Assembly (NCBI RefSeq): GCF_004912135.1
Contig: NZ_STGU01000004.1
Location: 371,726 to 435,725, forward strand
DNA: 64,000 nucleotides
Direction: 5' to 3'
From: Rhizobium rosettiformans W3
GTDB taxonomy: Bacteria > Pseudomonadota > Alphaproteobacteria > Rhizobiales > Rhizobiaceae
In this document: positions 20,596 through 28,720 of the stretch, in pieces
Layout of the letters: each line of letters opens with the position of its first letter
Numbering within the stretch: the first letter of the stretch is position 1
Position numbers and translations under genes: made by a program
Notes under the pieces: model-generated
What the model saw: the letters and a program-made list of their open reading frames with translations, nothing else
What the model was told of the DNA's origin: nothing
The model's database searches: none

Positions 20596-21255
20596 TCAAA
20601 GGCCCCGACCGACGGCCTCGCTGATTGCCCCGCGCAATTGGTCGAGGCCGTCACCTTTTTCGGACGAGGTGGACAGGACGACCGGGAAGGCGGCAGGCCG
20701 CTTCCGGATCTTTTCCTGTGTCTCTGCAATCAGCTTCGGCACGGCCGGCGCCTTGATCTTGTCGGTCTTGGTCAAAACGATCTGATAGGAGACGGCCGCC
20801 TTGTCGAGCAGCGACAGGACTTCATCGTCGTTCTTCTTCAGACCGTGACGGCTGTCGATCAGCACATAGACGCGCTTCAGCGTCGCACGACCCCGCAGAT
20901 AATCGAAGACGAGTTTCGTCCAGGCATCGACATGCTCCTTCGGTGCCTGCGCATAGCCGTATCCCGGCATGTCGACCAGTGCCATCGGCGGCAGGTCGTC
21001 GCCCTGGCCCGAATAGCCGTCCGGCACGAAGTAGTTCAGTTCCTGGGTGCGGCCGGGCGTATTGGAGGTCCGCGCCAATCCCTTCTGGCCGACCAGCGCA
21101 TTGATCAGCGACGACTTGCCCACATTCGAGCGACCGGCAAATGCCACTTCGAGCGGTCCTTCCGGCGGCAGGAATTTCATCGACGGCACGCCGCGGATGA
21201 AGATCCAGGGCCGGCCGAAAAGCGGCAGGTCGTTCTTGTCGAGTGCATCGGTCAT
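20596..21255 (-). CDS. engB: Ribosome biogenesis GTPase YsxC/EngB
   Basis: 219-residue GTPase for 50S assembly. G1 [15 protein letters not shown]2-region [15 protein letters not shown]3 DMPGYGYA, G4 TKTDK and the C-terminal [13 protein letters not shown] (G5) are all present. In Rhizobiaceae it belongs to the rpmH-rnpA-yidC-engB-argB series; here an EamA transporter gene lies between it and yidC. Confidence 0.95.
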   Translation of the reverse strand: MTDALDKNDLPLFGRPWIFIRGVPSMKFLPPEGPLEVAFAGRSNVGKSSLINALVGQKGLARTSNTPGRTQELNYFVPDGYSGQGDDLPPMALVDMPGYGYAQAPKEHVDAWTKLVFDYLRGRATLKRVYVLIDSRHGLKKNDDEVLSLLDKAAVSYQIVLTKTDKIKAPAVPKLIAETQEKIRKRPAAFPVVLSTSSEKGDGLDQLRGAISEAVGRGL

Positions 21256-21304
21256 GGGTCTGGCCTTTCGTAAGCCGGACAGATCCGGGTTTTGACCGGG
21301 AAAG

Positions 21305-22210
21305 TCAAGCAGCCGCGGTCGGCAAGGGCCGCCGAGACTGCCGCGCGTGGCTGATCAGATAGGTGAAGAGGGCAGCCATGACGAGCGCACCGCCGATGAT
21401 GGTGCGGGCCGACGGGATCTCGTTGTGCAGCAGCACCATCCAGATCGGAGCAAGGATCATTTCGCCGGTGCCGAGAAGGGCTGCGAGCGCCGAGGGGATC
21501 ATCCGGGCTCCCGTGACATAGAGCGCCATGCCGAGGCCGAGATTGAGCGCACCGAAGCAGAAGAGCAGCGCCAGGTCCTGCAGCCCGACAGCGAAGGCAC
21601 CCGCCTGGGTCGCGGCAATCAGGCAGGCAATGAAGGACCCGCCACAGGCAGCTGGTGTCATGCGAATGCCGGGATAGCGGCGGGTAACGACGGTCATGCA
21701 GGCGAAGATCGCGGGGATCGCGGCGGCGAGCGCCAGTCCAAGCGGCGAGCCGCCTTCGCCGATAGAGGAGGACACCATGATGCCGACCCCAAGGATGACG
21801 GCACCGATCGCCCCCCAGGTGACCGGTGTGATCGGCTCGCCGAGCACGATGCGCGCCAGCAGAGCCGCAAACAGCGGAATGGAGGCCATGAAGAGCACGA
21901 CATTGGCGACAGGGGTCATGGTGACGGCCAGCACGAACAGCGTGGAGACCGATGCGAAACCTGCGGCAATGAATGCCCCTGGCCAGCCTAGCGCCCGGAA
22001 GAGGCGGATCGTGCCGGCGAGGCCGTCCCGGATCAGCATGAAAGCGAGCAGAAAGAGGCCCGCGAACAGGCAGCGCCAGAACACGATCGTCCAGCCATCC
22101 TCCACGCCGATGAAGCGCTGAATCGCGCCTCCATAGCTCCAGGCCACGGCGGAGCCGGCGACAAGCGCGATGCCGAGCCAGGAACGTTGTGTGGAGGAGG
22201 AGTCTGACAT
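21305..22210 (-). CDS. EamA/DMT-family transporter
   Basis: 301 residues with about ten hydrophobic helices. The two EamA repeats end in [20 protein letters not shown] and [20 protein letters not shown], each with the conserved acidic residue. It lies between engB and yidC on the same strand. A strong yidC terminator lies upstream at 22235-22261, so it needs its own promoter. Substrate unknown. Confidence 0.85.
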   Translation of the reverse strand: MSDSSSTQRSWLGIALVAGSAVAWSYGGAIQRFIGVEDGWTIVFWRCLFAGLFLLAFMLIRDGLAGTIRLFRALGWPGAFIAAGFASVSTLFVLAVTMTPVANVVLFMASIPLFAALLARIVLGEPITPVTWGAIGAVILGVGIMVSSSIGEGGSPLGLALAAAIPAIFACMTVVTRRYPGIRMTPAACGGSFIACLIAATQAGAFAVGLQDLALLFCFGALNLGLGMALYVTGARMIPSALAALLGTGEMILAPIWMVLLHNEIPSARTIIGGALVMAALFTYLISHARQSRRPLPTAAA

Positions 22211-22234
22211 GGGATTAGGTCTCGATCACCATAG

Positions 22235-22261
22235 AAAAAGCCCCGGCATGGCCGGGGCTTT
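22235..22261 (-). terminator. Rho-independent terminator of the rpmH-rnpA-yidC operon
   Basis: On the minus strand AAAGCCCCGGC and GCCGGGGCTTT form an 11-bp stem around a CAT loop, followed by TTTTTCTATGG. It starts six bases below the yidC stop codon. Confidence 0.88.
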
Positions 22262-22266
22262 GCGCG

Positions 22267-24060
22267 TCACTTGGTCTGGGCCGGTTTTCGCCGGAACATG
22301 TTGCCGATGTTCTTGAACAACTCGATCTCGACGCCGTGCCGCTTCATGATGACTGCCTGCTGCAGGATCGACAAGGTGTTGTTCCAGGCCCAGTAGATGA
22401 CCAGACCCGCCGGGAACGAGCCGAGCATGAAGGTGAAGATCACTGGCATCCAGTTGAACAGCATCGCCTGGGTCGGGTCCGGCGGCGTCGGGTTCATGCG
22501 CATCTGCAGCCACATGGTGATGCCCATGATGATCGGCCAGATGCCGAGATGCAGGAAGGTCGGCGCGTCGAACGGCAGGAGACCGAACAGGTTGAGGAAG
22601 GTCGTCGGATCCGGAGCCGAGAGGTCCTGGATCCAGCCAAAGAAGGGCGCGTGGCGCATTTCGATGGTGACGTAGATGACCTTATAGAGGGCGAAGAAGA
22701 CCGGGATCTGCAGGAGCACCGGCCAGCAGCCGGCAACCGGATTGATCTTCTCTTCCTTGTAGAGCGCCATCATCGCCTGCTGCAGGCCCATGCGGTCGTC
22801 GGCATACTTTGCCTTCAACTCTTCGAGCTTCGGCTGCACGCGCTTCATGTTGGCCATGGACGCATACTGCTTGTTGGCAAGCGGGAAGAACAGGAGCTTG
22901 ACGACGATGGTGGTCAGCAGGATGGCCACGCCGAAATTGCCGACCAGATGGAAGAAGTAGTCCATCAGGTGGAACATCGGCTTGGTGATGAAGTAGAACC
23001 AGCCCCAGTCGATCATCAGGTCGAACTTCGGAATGCCGAGGTTTTCCTGGTAGCTGTCGATGACCGGCACCTGCTTTGCGCCAGCGAAGACGAGCGTCTT
23101 CACCGAGGTGCTCTGGCCGGCCGGGATGCTCAGGGCGTCATTCTTGTAGTCGGCCTGATAGCGGGACTGGCCATCGGTGAAATAGGAGAAGCGTGCTTCG
23201 TAAGGCAGGGTCTGCTGCGGGATCAGCGATGCCGCCCAGTACTTGTCGGTGATGCCGAGCCAGCCGCCGGTCGCCTTCGGGTTGCTGATGGCGGCTTCTT
23301 CGACGTCAGTGTAATCATGCTCGACAAGGCTGCCTTCGGTGCCCAACACGCCGAGGAAGCCCTCGTGCAGAACGAAGATGGAAGGCGTGGTCGGCTTGTT
23401 GTAGCGGGTCACGCGGCCGTAGGGCGCAAGGCTCGCCGCTGCGGTGCCGTTGTTCACGATCGTGTCTTCAACGGTGAACATGTAGTGCTCGTCGACCGAG
23501 ATCGTGCGGTTGAACGTCAGGCCCGATTCGTTGGTATAGGTCAGCGTGACCGGCGTCGTCTCGGTCAGCGTTGCGCCTTCGGGCGCGGTCCAGACGGTGT
23601 TCGGGCCCGGAACCGATCCGGCATTTTCACCGGCGATGAAGCCGAGTTCGGCAAAATAGGCGTCGCGGGTTTCAGCCGGATTGAAGAGTGTCACGATCGG
23701 GCTCGTCGGATCGACGGTCTCGCGATACTGCTTGAGCTTCAGGTCATCGAGGCGGGCGCCGGTCAGGTTGATCGAACCTTCGAGGTCTTGAGTCTCGATC
23801 GCAACGCGCGCCGTCTTGGCAACCGCAGCTTCACGGCTGGCTTCCGCATTCGCGGCACCACCGGCCGGCAGGTTGCCGTCGACGGTGGCGGCCGGCGTCG
23901 TCGCCTGCTGCTCGGTCTGCGCCTGCTGCTGGGCGATCTGGGCTTCCTGCGCCTGACGCTGGGCCTCGATGCGCGGGTTCATGTAGAAGAACTGCCAGGC
24001 GAGGACGATCACCACCGATAAGGCAATCGCGATGAAATAGTTGCGGTTGTTCTGCATCAC
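22267..24060 (-). CDS. yidC: Membrane protein insertase YidC
   Basis: 597 residues, the usual size for proteobacterial YidC. It has an N-terminal membrane anchor ([19 protein letters not shown]), a Gln/Ala-rich linker, a large periplasmic domain (about 80-340) and a C-terminal five-helix insertase core ([40 protein letters not shown]). The conserved hydrophilic-groove Arg lies in the first core segment region. It overlaps rnpA by four bases and inserts inner-membrane proteins alone or with SecYEG. Confidence 0.96.
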   Translation of the reverse strand: MMQNNRNYFIAIALSVVIVLAWQFFYMNPRIEAQRQAQEAQIAQQQAQTEQQATTPAATVDGNLPAGGAANAEASREAAVAKTARVAIETQDLEGSINLTGARLDDLKLKQYRETVDPTSPIVTLFNPAETRDAYFAELGFIAGENAGSVPGPNTVWTAPEGATLTETTPVTLTYTNESGLTFNRTISVDEHYMFTVEDTIVNNGTAAASLAPYGRVTRYNKPTTPSIFVLHEGFLGVLGTEGSLVEHDYTDVEEAAISNPKATGGWLGITDKYWAASLIPQQTLPYEARFSYFTDGQSRYQADYKNDALSIPAGQSTSVKTLVFAGAKQVPVIDSYQENLGIPKFDLMIDWGWFYFITKPMFHLMDYFFHLVGNFGVAILLTTIVVKLLFFPLANKQYASMANMKRVQPKLEELKAKYADDRMGLQQAMMALYKEEKINPVAGCWPVLLQIPVFFALYKVIYVTIEMRHAPFFGWIQDLSAPDPTTFLNLFGLLPFDAPTFLHLGIWPIIMGITMWLQMRMNPTPPDPTQAMLFNWMPVIFTFMLGSFPAGLVIYWAWNNTLSILQQAVIMKRHGVEIELFKNIGNMFRRKPAQTK

Positions 24061-24446
24061 TCTTTCCTGGGAGCGGTCTTGTTCGACCGGGAGTTATTCG
24101 TCTGGCGGTTCTCGATGCGCTGGATCAACTGACGGGACAACTGATCGAAAGGCACATCCAGGACCTCGCGCCGGGCGACAATGACATAGTCGTGTCCCGG
24201 CTGCATTGCAAACGCCGCATTCAGTCGCACGGCTTCTTTCAGCCTGCGCCGCATGCGGTTGCGTTCCACTGCATTGCCGTGTTTCTTGGTGACCGTAAAG
24301 CCCACGCGGGGCGGCGCTTCATCTTTGCGGTCCAGCACTTCCAGAAGGAAGGTGCGACCTTTGCGCGCTTCGCCGTGCCTGACGGCGAGAAACTGGGGCC
24401 GGCTTTTCAGCCGGCCGACAGGATTTTTGGAGTCCGTGGACGTCAT
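24057..24446 (-). CDS. rnpA: Ribonuclease P protein component
   Basis: 129 residues, basic. The family's RNA-binding signature [14 protein letters not shown] is at about 62-75, preceded by [14 protein letters not shown]. It helps the RNase P RNA trim tRNA 5' ends. Between rpmH and yidC, overlapping yidC by four bases. Confidence 0.95.
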   Translation of the reverse strand: MTSTDSKNPVGRLKSRPQFLAVRHGEARKGRTFLLEVLDRKDEAPPRVGFTVTKKHGNAVERNRMRRRLKEAVRLNAAFAMQPGHDYVIVARREVLDVPFDQLSRQLIQRIENRQTNNSRSNKTAPRKE

Positions 24447-24479
24447 GGGCCCGTCAATCTCGTCGGGCTCATACGGCCC

Positions 24480-24617
24480 TTAGGCCGAGAGCTTGGCGCG
24501 ACCGCGTGCGCGGCGTGCGTTGAGGACCTGGCGGCCGCCCTTGGTGGCCATACGCGCACGGAAGCCGTGGCGGCGCTTGCGAACAAGCTTGGAAGGTTGG
24601 AAAGTACGCTTCGACAT
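24480..24617 (-). CDS. rpmH: 50S ribosomal protein L34
   Basis: 45 residues starting [19 protein letters not shown] and ending [10 protein letters not shown], an unmistakable L34. ATG at 24615-24617. First gene of rpmH-rnpA-yidC; rnpA begins 33 bases after its stop. Confidence 0.96.
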   Translation of the reverse strand: MSKRTFQPSKLVRKRRHGFRARMATKGGRQVLNARRARGRAKLSA

Positions 24618-24979
24618 TTATTTAATACCGCGGTGTGCGGCCCTTCTTGGATGTGCAAATTGCAACAGCGTTTTGGTTCGTCGCACGGGTGAGCGCCGCC
24701 GGGCGCCTATATCCGAACGTGCGCGGCTTATAGTGTCAGGGGGCACAGGAGTCAATGATGCCGAGTTTTAAGGCCTGATCCGGCAAATAAAGGCGAAATT
24801 CCTCTTCTCGCCACACATCCGCCACGCCCTTTGCGTCGTTAACATGAACAAACTTTCATGTTTATTCGCTGCTTGCGCATGATAGGCATGAGAGACAGCA
24901 TTGAACCGGAGACCGGGTGCCCCTTAGGCATGGCTCGCCTCCGGCCGTTGTGGATCGGGACGACAGGAATGAGGGCCTA
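24618..24979. other. Divergent intergenic region between rpmH and a histidine kinase
   Basis: 362 bases that should contain the leftward rpmH promoter and the rightward kinase promoter. It holds an inverted repeat, AACATGAA (24841-24848) and TTCATGTT (24855-24862), separated by six bases and located about 120 bases before the kinase start; this may be an operator or a small hairpin. No gene seen. Confidence 0.5.
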
Positions 24980-26467
24980 ATGCTCGACCGGCAGGATCAT
25001 GATCTGCAGGCCGACCTCTCCGGAGGCTACGCCATGCCGTCCCGCATCCGCGGGCTTTCCGGCAAGCTCCTGTGGCTGACCATTGCCTTCGTCATGCTGG
25101 CTGAAATCCTGATATTCGCCCCCTCGATCGCCACCATGCGCCAGAGATGGCTCCAGGATCGGCTGAACACCGCGGCCGCCGCGGGCGTCGTCATCGACGG
25201 GCTTCAGCCGCTGGAACTGCCGCGCGGGGTCCAGGAAGACACGCTGGCGACGACGGGCACCAAGGCCATCGTCCTGCGCAAGGACGGCACATCGCGTCTT
25301 CTCGCCGTCACTGAAATGCCGAACGAGGTCGATGCCGCCTTCGACCTTTCCGATTATTCCGAGCTCGGATCGATCCGGGACGCCTTCTATACCCTGCTTC
25401 TCGGGGGCGACCGGTTGCTGCGCATTTACGGTCCCATTGCCGAAGGCAGCGACGTGACGGTGGAGATCGTCATCGACGAGGGACCGCTGCACAAGGCCAT
25501 GCTGGGCTATGCCCGCAACATCCTTTTCGTTTCACTGATCATCTCGGTGATAACAGCGGTCCTGATGTTCCTCGCCATCAACCGCGTCATGATCATGCCC
25601 GTGCGCCGTCTTGCGCGCAGCATGCAGGCCTTTGCCGAGAACCCGGAGGACCCGTCGCGCATCCTGCCGGCGACGCACGGCAAGGATGAGATCGCCGTTG
25701 CCGGTCGGCATCTCTCGCGCATGCAGGACCAGTTGCAGAAGACGCTGCGCCAGCAGAAGACGCTGGCCGATCTCGGCCTCGCCGTCTCCAAGATCAATCA
25801 CGACATGCGCAACATCCTAGCCTCGGCCCAACTGATGTCGGACCGTCTGGTCGATGTCGAGGATCCCCTGGTGAAGAGCTTCGCTCCGAAGCTGCTGCGC
25901 ACCATCGACCGGGCTGTCGGTTATACCAGCGAGGTCCTCTCTTACGGACAGACCTCCGAGGCCGAGCCACGCCGCCGGCGTTTCCTGCTTTCCGAAGTGT
26001 GTCAGGAAGTGCGGGATCTCCTGCATCTCAGCCACGATTCCGGCATCGAATTCGTTGACACGATCGCCCCCGACATCGAGGTGGACGCAGACAGCGAACA
26101 GCTCTTTCGCGTCATTCACAACATCTGCCGCAACGCCGTGCAGGCGCTCGCCTCTTTCACGCCGGAAGAACCGGATCACGTGCGCCGCATCACGGTATCG
26201 GCCCAGCGCATGGGTTCGGTCGTCGCCATCGTCATCGACGACACGGGCCCTGGTATGCCGCGCAAGGCGCGCGAAAACCTCTTTGCCGCCTTTCGCGGTT
26301 CGGCACGTTCAGGCGGAACGGGCCTCGGTCTCGCCATTGCTCGCGAACTCGTGCTCGCTCATGGCGGAACGATCGCCCTTGTGGAAAAACCAGGCCCCGG
26401 CACCATGTTCCGGGTCGAAATCCCCGACAGGCCAGTGGCTCTCGACGACTGGCGCGCCCGCGCCTGA
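24980..26467 (+). CDS. Membrane sensor histidine kinase (orphan)
   Basis: 495 residues from ATG 24980, with GAGGG upstream; the frame is open back to 24917. Membrane helices at about 29-50 and 181-202 flank a periplasmic domain. A HAMP linker follows, with MIMPVRRLARSMQAFAENPE. The H box is SKINHDMRNILASAQLMSDR (phospho-acceptor His274). ATPase motifs are NICRNAVQAL (N box), DDTGPGMP (G1) and GGTGLGLAIARELV (G2). No response regulator gene lies beside it; the tRNA-Arg and the integrated phage follow directly. Ligand unknown. Confidence 0.9.
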   Translation: MLDRQDHDLQADLSGGYAMPSRIRGLSGKLLWLTIAFVMLAEILIFAPSIATMRQRWLQDRLNTAAAAGVVIDGLQPLELPRGVQEDTLATTGTKAIVLRKDGTSRLLAVTEMPNEVDAAFDLSDYSELGSIRDAFYTLLLGGDRLLRIYGPIAEGSDVTVEIVIDEGPLHKAMLGYARNILFVSLIISVITAVLMFLAINRVMIMPVRRLARSMQAFAENPEDPSRILPATHGKDEIAVAGRHLSRMQDQLQKTLRQQKTLADLGLAVSKINHDMRNILASAQLMSDRLVDVEDPLVKSFAPKLLRTIDRAVGYTSEVLSYGQTSEAEPRRRRFLLSEVCQEVRDLLHLSHDSGIEFVDTIAPDIEVDADSEQLFRVIHNICRNAVQALASFTPEEPDHVRRITVSAQRMGSVVAIVIDDTGPGMPRKARENLFAAFRGSARSGGTGLGLAIARELVLAHGGTIALVEKPGPGTMFRVEIPDRPVALDDWRARA

Positions 26468-26582
26468 GCGGACGTTCCGCGTCGCATGAAAGGAAAATGA
26501 CTCTTTTTTGAAATGGGCGCTTGCATTCCTGAGCGACCCGCTTTAGAGGATCGCCACACGCCGACGGACAGTCGGCCGGCAC

Positions 26583-26659
26583 GCACCCGTAGCTCAGCTG
26601 GATAGAGCACCAGACTACGAATCTGGGGGTCAGGAGTTCGAATCTCTTCGGGTGCGCCA
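26583..26659 (+). tRNA. tRNA-Arg(ACG)
   Basis: 77 bases including CCA. Acceptor GCACCCG pairs with CGGGTGC; D arm AGCTCAGCTGGATAGAGC; anticodon loop CTACGAA within CCAGA/TCTGG; T arm with GTTCGAATC. A host tRNA gene and the probable integration site, since phage-like genes start directly after it. Confidence 0.96.
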
Positions 26660-26694
26660 TTTCTTTTCCCTAAGTAAATCAATGACTTAGAAGC

Positions 26695-26720
26695 AAAAGG
26701 CTCCGGAAACGGGGCCTTTT
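26695..26720 (+). terminator. Terminator of the tRNA-Arg gene
   Basis: AAAAGGCTCCG and CGGGGCCTTTT form an 11-bp stem (one T-G pair) closed by a GAAA tetraloop, ending in a T run. Confidence 0.85.
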
Positions 26721-26798
26721 CTATGCCTTATATGCATCAATTAATTTCTGACATTGGGCCTTTTTCGGCCCTGTAGAGCCTAATTCAGCCTAGCAAAA

Positions 26799-26834
26799 TG
26801 CACGATTGCACGGATTCTGCACGAGAAATGCACG
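26799..26834 (+). repeat. Four TGCACG repeats downstream of the tRNA-Arg, candidate integrase arm sites
   Basis: TGCACG occurs at 26799, 26807, 26818 and 26829. The last three are spaced 11 bases apart, one helical turn, so the same DNA face is presented three times. The array lies between the tRNA 3' end and a small excisionase-like gene, where attachment-site arm sites are expected. The core crossover sequence cannot be identified because the other end of the element lies outside the window. Confidence 0.5.
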
Positions 26835-26859
26835 AGCTGGGGATTGGTGCCGGTTGGGT

Positions 26860-26888
26860 TTGACAGAATATCTGACATGGGTTAGATA
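26860..26888 (+). promoter_or_regulatory. Promoter of the excisionase-like gene with overlapping operator
   Basis: TTGACA (26860-26865), 17-base spacer, TAGATA (26883-26888). The 15-mer GACAGAATATCTGAC at 26862-26876 overlaps the -35 box and spacer and fits the phage-wide operator pattern. Confidence 0.6.
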
Positions 26889-26905
26889 TTAATGCAGATG
26901 ATTAA

Positions 26906-27118
26906 TTGAGTGATTCACCCATGCCTATCCAGCTTTGGACACCCGCACAGACCGTCGAGTTCTTCCACGCCCGTGGGCTGACCGACATCAATGAGAAGTG
27001 GGTGAAGAACCGCTGCGATAATGGCGACCTCCCATACACCCTGGTCGGACGTAAGCGGCGCATCCGTAGCGACGTCGCCGAGCGGCTGTATGACAATTGG
27101 GTCAAGGAAGCGATCTGA
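26906..27118 (+). CDS. Small HTH protein, possible excisionase
   Basis: 70 residues from TTG 26906, or 65 from ATG 26921; neither start has a strong Shine-Dalgarno. The sequence LWTPAQTVEFFHARGLTDIN, followed by WVKNRCDNGDLPYTLVGRKR, resembles the winged-helix HTH_17/Xis fold, where the latter part is the recognition region. Position next to the tRNA and the TGCACG array supports a role in excision control. Convergent with the repressor gene and separated from it by a terminator. Confidence 0.6.
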   Translation: MSDSPMPIQLWTPAQTVEFFHARGLTDINEKWVKNRCDNGDLPYTLVGRKRRIRSDVAERLYDNWVKEAI

Positions 27119-27132
27119 GGTGCAGGCAAAAT

Positions 27133-27159
27133 AAAAGGCGGTACTAAGACCGCCCTTTT
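27133..27159. terminator. Bidirectional terminator between the excisionase-like and repressor genes
   Basis: AAAAGGCGGT pairs with ACCGCCCTTTT around ACTAAG. A/T runs flank both sides, so it can serve both converging genes. Confidence 0.85.
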
Positions 27160-27194
27160 GTATATGAAAAATGTCTCAAGTAATAAGAATGCTA

Positions 27195-27851
27195 TTATAA
27201 CGCGGCGCCGATCCGGCCCTTGATCCTACCAAGCACGATGAGCTTGGCAGCTTCTACAGTGTTGCCAGCTTCGCCTGCCCGATCCGTGGTTCGGACGACG
27301 ACGGTACCCGGCTCTGCGTAGTTCGCCTGGATGTTGACGACCTGTGCCGACAGACCGTTCCAGATGAGGTACATGCCTTCGCCGGTCGCCTTCGTCACAC
27401 TCCCGTCGACCACCAGGTGATCACGAGGCTGGAAGCGCGGTGCGAACGTCTCAGACTCGATGTGGTAGATGAAGAGCTTGTCCAGCTCAGTCGCCCGCAG
27501 AGTGTCCTTGACGAACTCTGTGGATAGATAGTGGGTACCAACCACCCGGCGCTCATTTGCATCCGTGCCGAAGTCAACAATGTCGACCTTGACCGAATCG
27601 GTAGGCACACGATACTCGACCGGAGTGGTCACACCAAAAGCGATCCACTCAGGGCGAACGTAGAGTAGTTTCGCCATTTCCATGGTCTTTTCGTAAGACG
27701 GAAAGGTCAGGCCCGCTTCCCACTGAGTAATAGCGGTGCGGCTGATCGAGAGATGCTTTGCCAAGGCGCTCTGCGTCAGCTGCTGCTTCTCGCGAGCTTC
27801 TTTGATGCGGTCTTTAATTCCGGCTACTATCGGATTCTGTTCATTGCTCAT
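27195..27851 (-). CDS. Phage repressor, XRE-type HTH plus S24-like C-terminal domain
   Basis: 218 residues from ATG 27851, with AGGAG six bases upstream; the frame is open to 27926. The HTH lies at about 10-65 (QLTQSALAKHLSISRTAITQ WEAG). The C-terminal half has the S24/LexA fold signature ESETFAPRFQPRDHLVVDG, where Ser is in the catalytic place, but the stretch that normally supplies the Lys reads YLIWNGLSAQVVN, with no Lys. Self-cleavage on SOS induction is therefore doubtful, and an antirepressor or other switch may be used. Three operator-like 15-mers lie upstream (27937-28079), consistent with autoregulation. Confidence 0.85.
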   Translation of the reverse strand: MSNEQNPIVAGIKDRIKEAREKQQLTQSALAKHLSISRTAITQWEAGLTFPSYEKTMEMAKLLYVRPEWIAFGVTTPVEYRVPTDSVKVDIVDFGTDANERRVVGTHYLSTEFVKDTLRATELDKLFIYHIESETFAPRFQPRDHLVVDGSVTKATGEGMYLIWNGLSAQVVNIQANYAEPGTVVVRTTDRAGEAGNTVEAAKLIVLGRIKGRIGAAL

Positions 27852-27936
27852 GTTCGACTCCTTTTCCCTATGCCCTCCATCGGGGTGTTTAACGAAGTCC
27901 CAATTCCCCTTGGCAGCGCCATACAACGCGACTAAA

Positions 27937-27951
27937 GACAGAATTCATGAC
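27937..27951. promoter_or_regulatory. Operator-like site upstream of the repressor
   Basis: GACAGAATTCATGAC, a weaker match (GACAG-N5-ATGAC), 86 bases upstream of the repressor start. Confidence 0.4.
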
Positions 27952-28000
27952 CTCGCGCAAGTGAACGAAGGCCGAACACAACTGAAAATAGCGCCGATGA

Positions 28001-28015
28001 GACAGAAAATGTGTC
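28001..28015. promoter_or_regulatory. Operator-like site upstream of the repressor
   Basis: GACAGAAAATGTGTC, a weaker match to the 15-bp pattern, between the dUTPase stop and the repressor start. Confidence 0.4.
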
Positions 28016-28064
28016 ACCGGACGCTAAATATGGTTAAGATGTGAGTTGGTTGTGAGCGGTTGTC

Positions 28065-28079
28065 GTCAGGTTTACTGAC
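28065..28079. promoter_or_regulatory. Operator site overlapping the dUTPase stop codon
   Basis: GTCAGGTTTACTGAC has both perfect GTCAG/CTGAC half-sites. It covers the dUTPase stop codon (TAA, 28072-28074) and lies at the end of the long leftward gene block, just before the repressor region. Confidence 0.6.
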
Positions 28080-28497
28080 CGGTAGACCCGAAGCCCGCGT
28101 CTCCACGATTGGTGTCGGGAAGCTCAGCCACCTCAATGGGGTCGTCCAATTTAATTTGCTCCAGAATGAGTTGAGCAATTCTGTCGCCGCGACGGAAGAC
28201 GTGGGTGATGCGATCCGTATTCAAAAGCAAGACCTTGATCTCACCCCGATAGTCGGAATCGATGACACCAGCGAGTACGTCGATGCCCTGCTTGGCAGAA
28301 AGCCCAGACCTGGGTGCCACGCGCCCATAGTATCCCTCAGGGATCGCGACAGCGATGCCGGTGCTCGCTGCCTCCCGGCGACCGGAGTGAAGGATCAGCT
28401 CATCCTGGTCCAGGTAGAGATCGAGACCCGCCGCCTGGGCGGAACCTCGGGTGGGGATTGTCGCGGTCGGCGACAGCTTCTTAACTGGCAGCGTCAA
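28072..28497 (-). CDS. dut: dUTPase
   Basis: 141-residue trimeric dUTP pyrophosphatase that yields dUMP for thymidylate synthesis and keeps uracil out of DNA. All five motifs are present: GLDLYL, PRSGLSAK, GVIDSDYRGEI, GDRIAQLI and the C-terminal Phe loop RGDAGFGSTG. The gene starts 17 bases inside the end of the glutaredoxin gene. It works with the ThyX gene further upstream in the same block. Confidence 0.95.
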   Translation of the reverse strand: MTLPVKKLSPTATIPTRGSAQAAGLDLYLDQDELILHSGRREAASTGIAVAIPEGYYGRVAPRSGLSAKQGIDVLAGVIDSDYRGEIKVLLLNTDRITHVFRRGDRIAQLILEQIKLDDPIEVAELPDTNRGDAGFGSTGQ

Positions 28498-28720
28498 GGA
28501 GTTTTCCTTTCAGGAATGCTTTGAGATGATCATACCCACCGATGTGGGTCTTGCCGATCCAGATTTGCGGGACGGTTTCATGATGCTTCTTGAACGCCTC
28601 TTTCTCAGCAGGCGTCTTCAGAACGGTTTTGTCCACCTCCACACCAAGTTTGGTGAGGAGGTCGACTGCCAGCTCGCAGAAGGGGCAAGCTGGCTGTGTG
28701 ATGATCCGGACGGATGCCAT
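28481..28720 (-). CDS. Glutaredoxin-like protein
   Basis: 79 residues from ATG 28720, whose A is shared with the reductase stop (TGATG). Thioredoxin-fold signature: redox site CPFC near residue 12, the cis-Pro loop TVPQIWIG and the glutathione-side GGYDHL. It probably re-reduces the C-terminal Cys pair of the adjacent ribonucleotide reductase (inference from coupling). Confidence 0.9.
   Translation of the reverse strand: MASVRIITQPACPFCELAVDLLTKLGVEVDKTVLKTPAEKEAFKKHHETVPQIWIGKTHIGGYDHLKAFLKGKLLDAAS

Noticed and set aside
22336..24021. 561-codon frame opposite yidC
   Set aside because: Antisense shadow; rich in His, Arg, Gly and Asp, with no domain.
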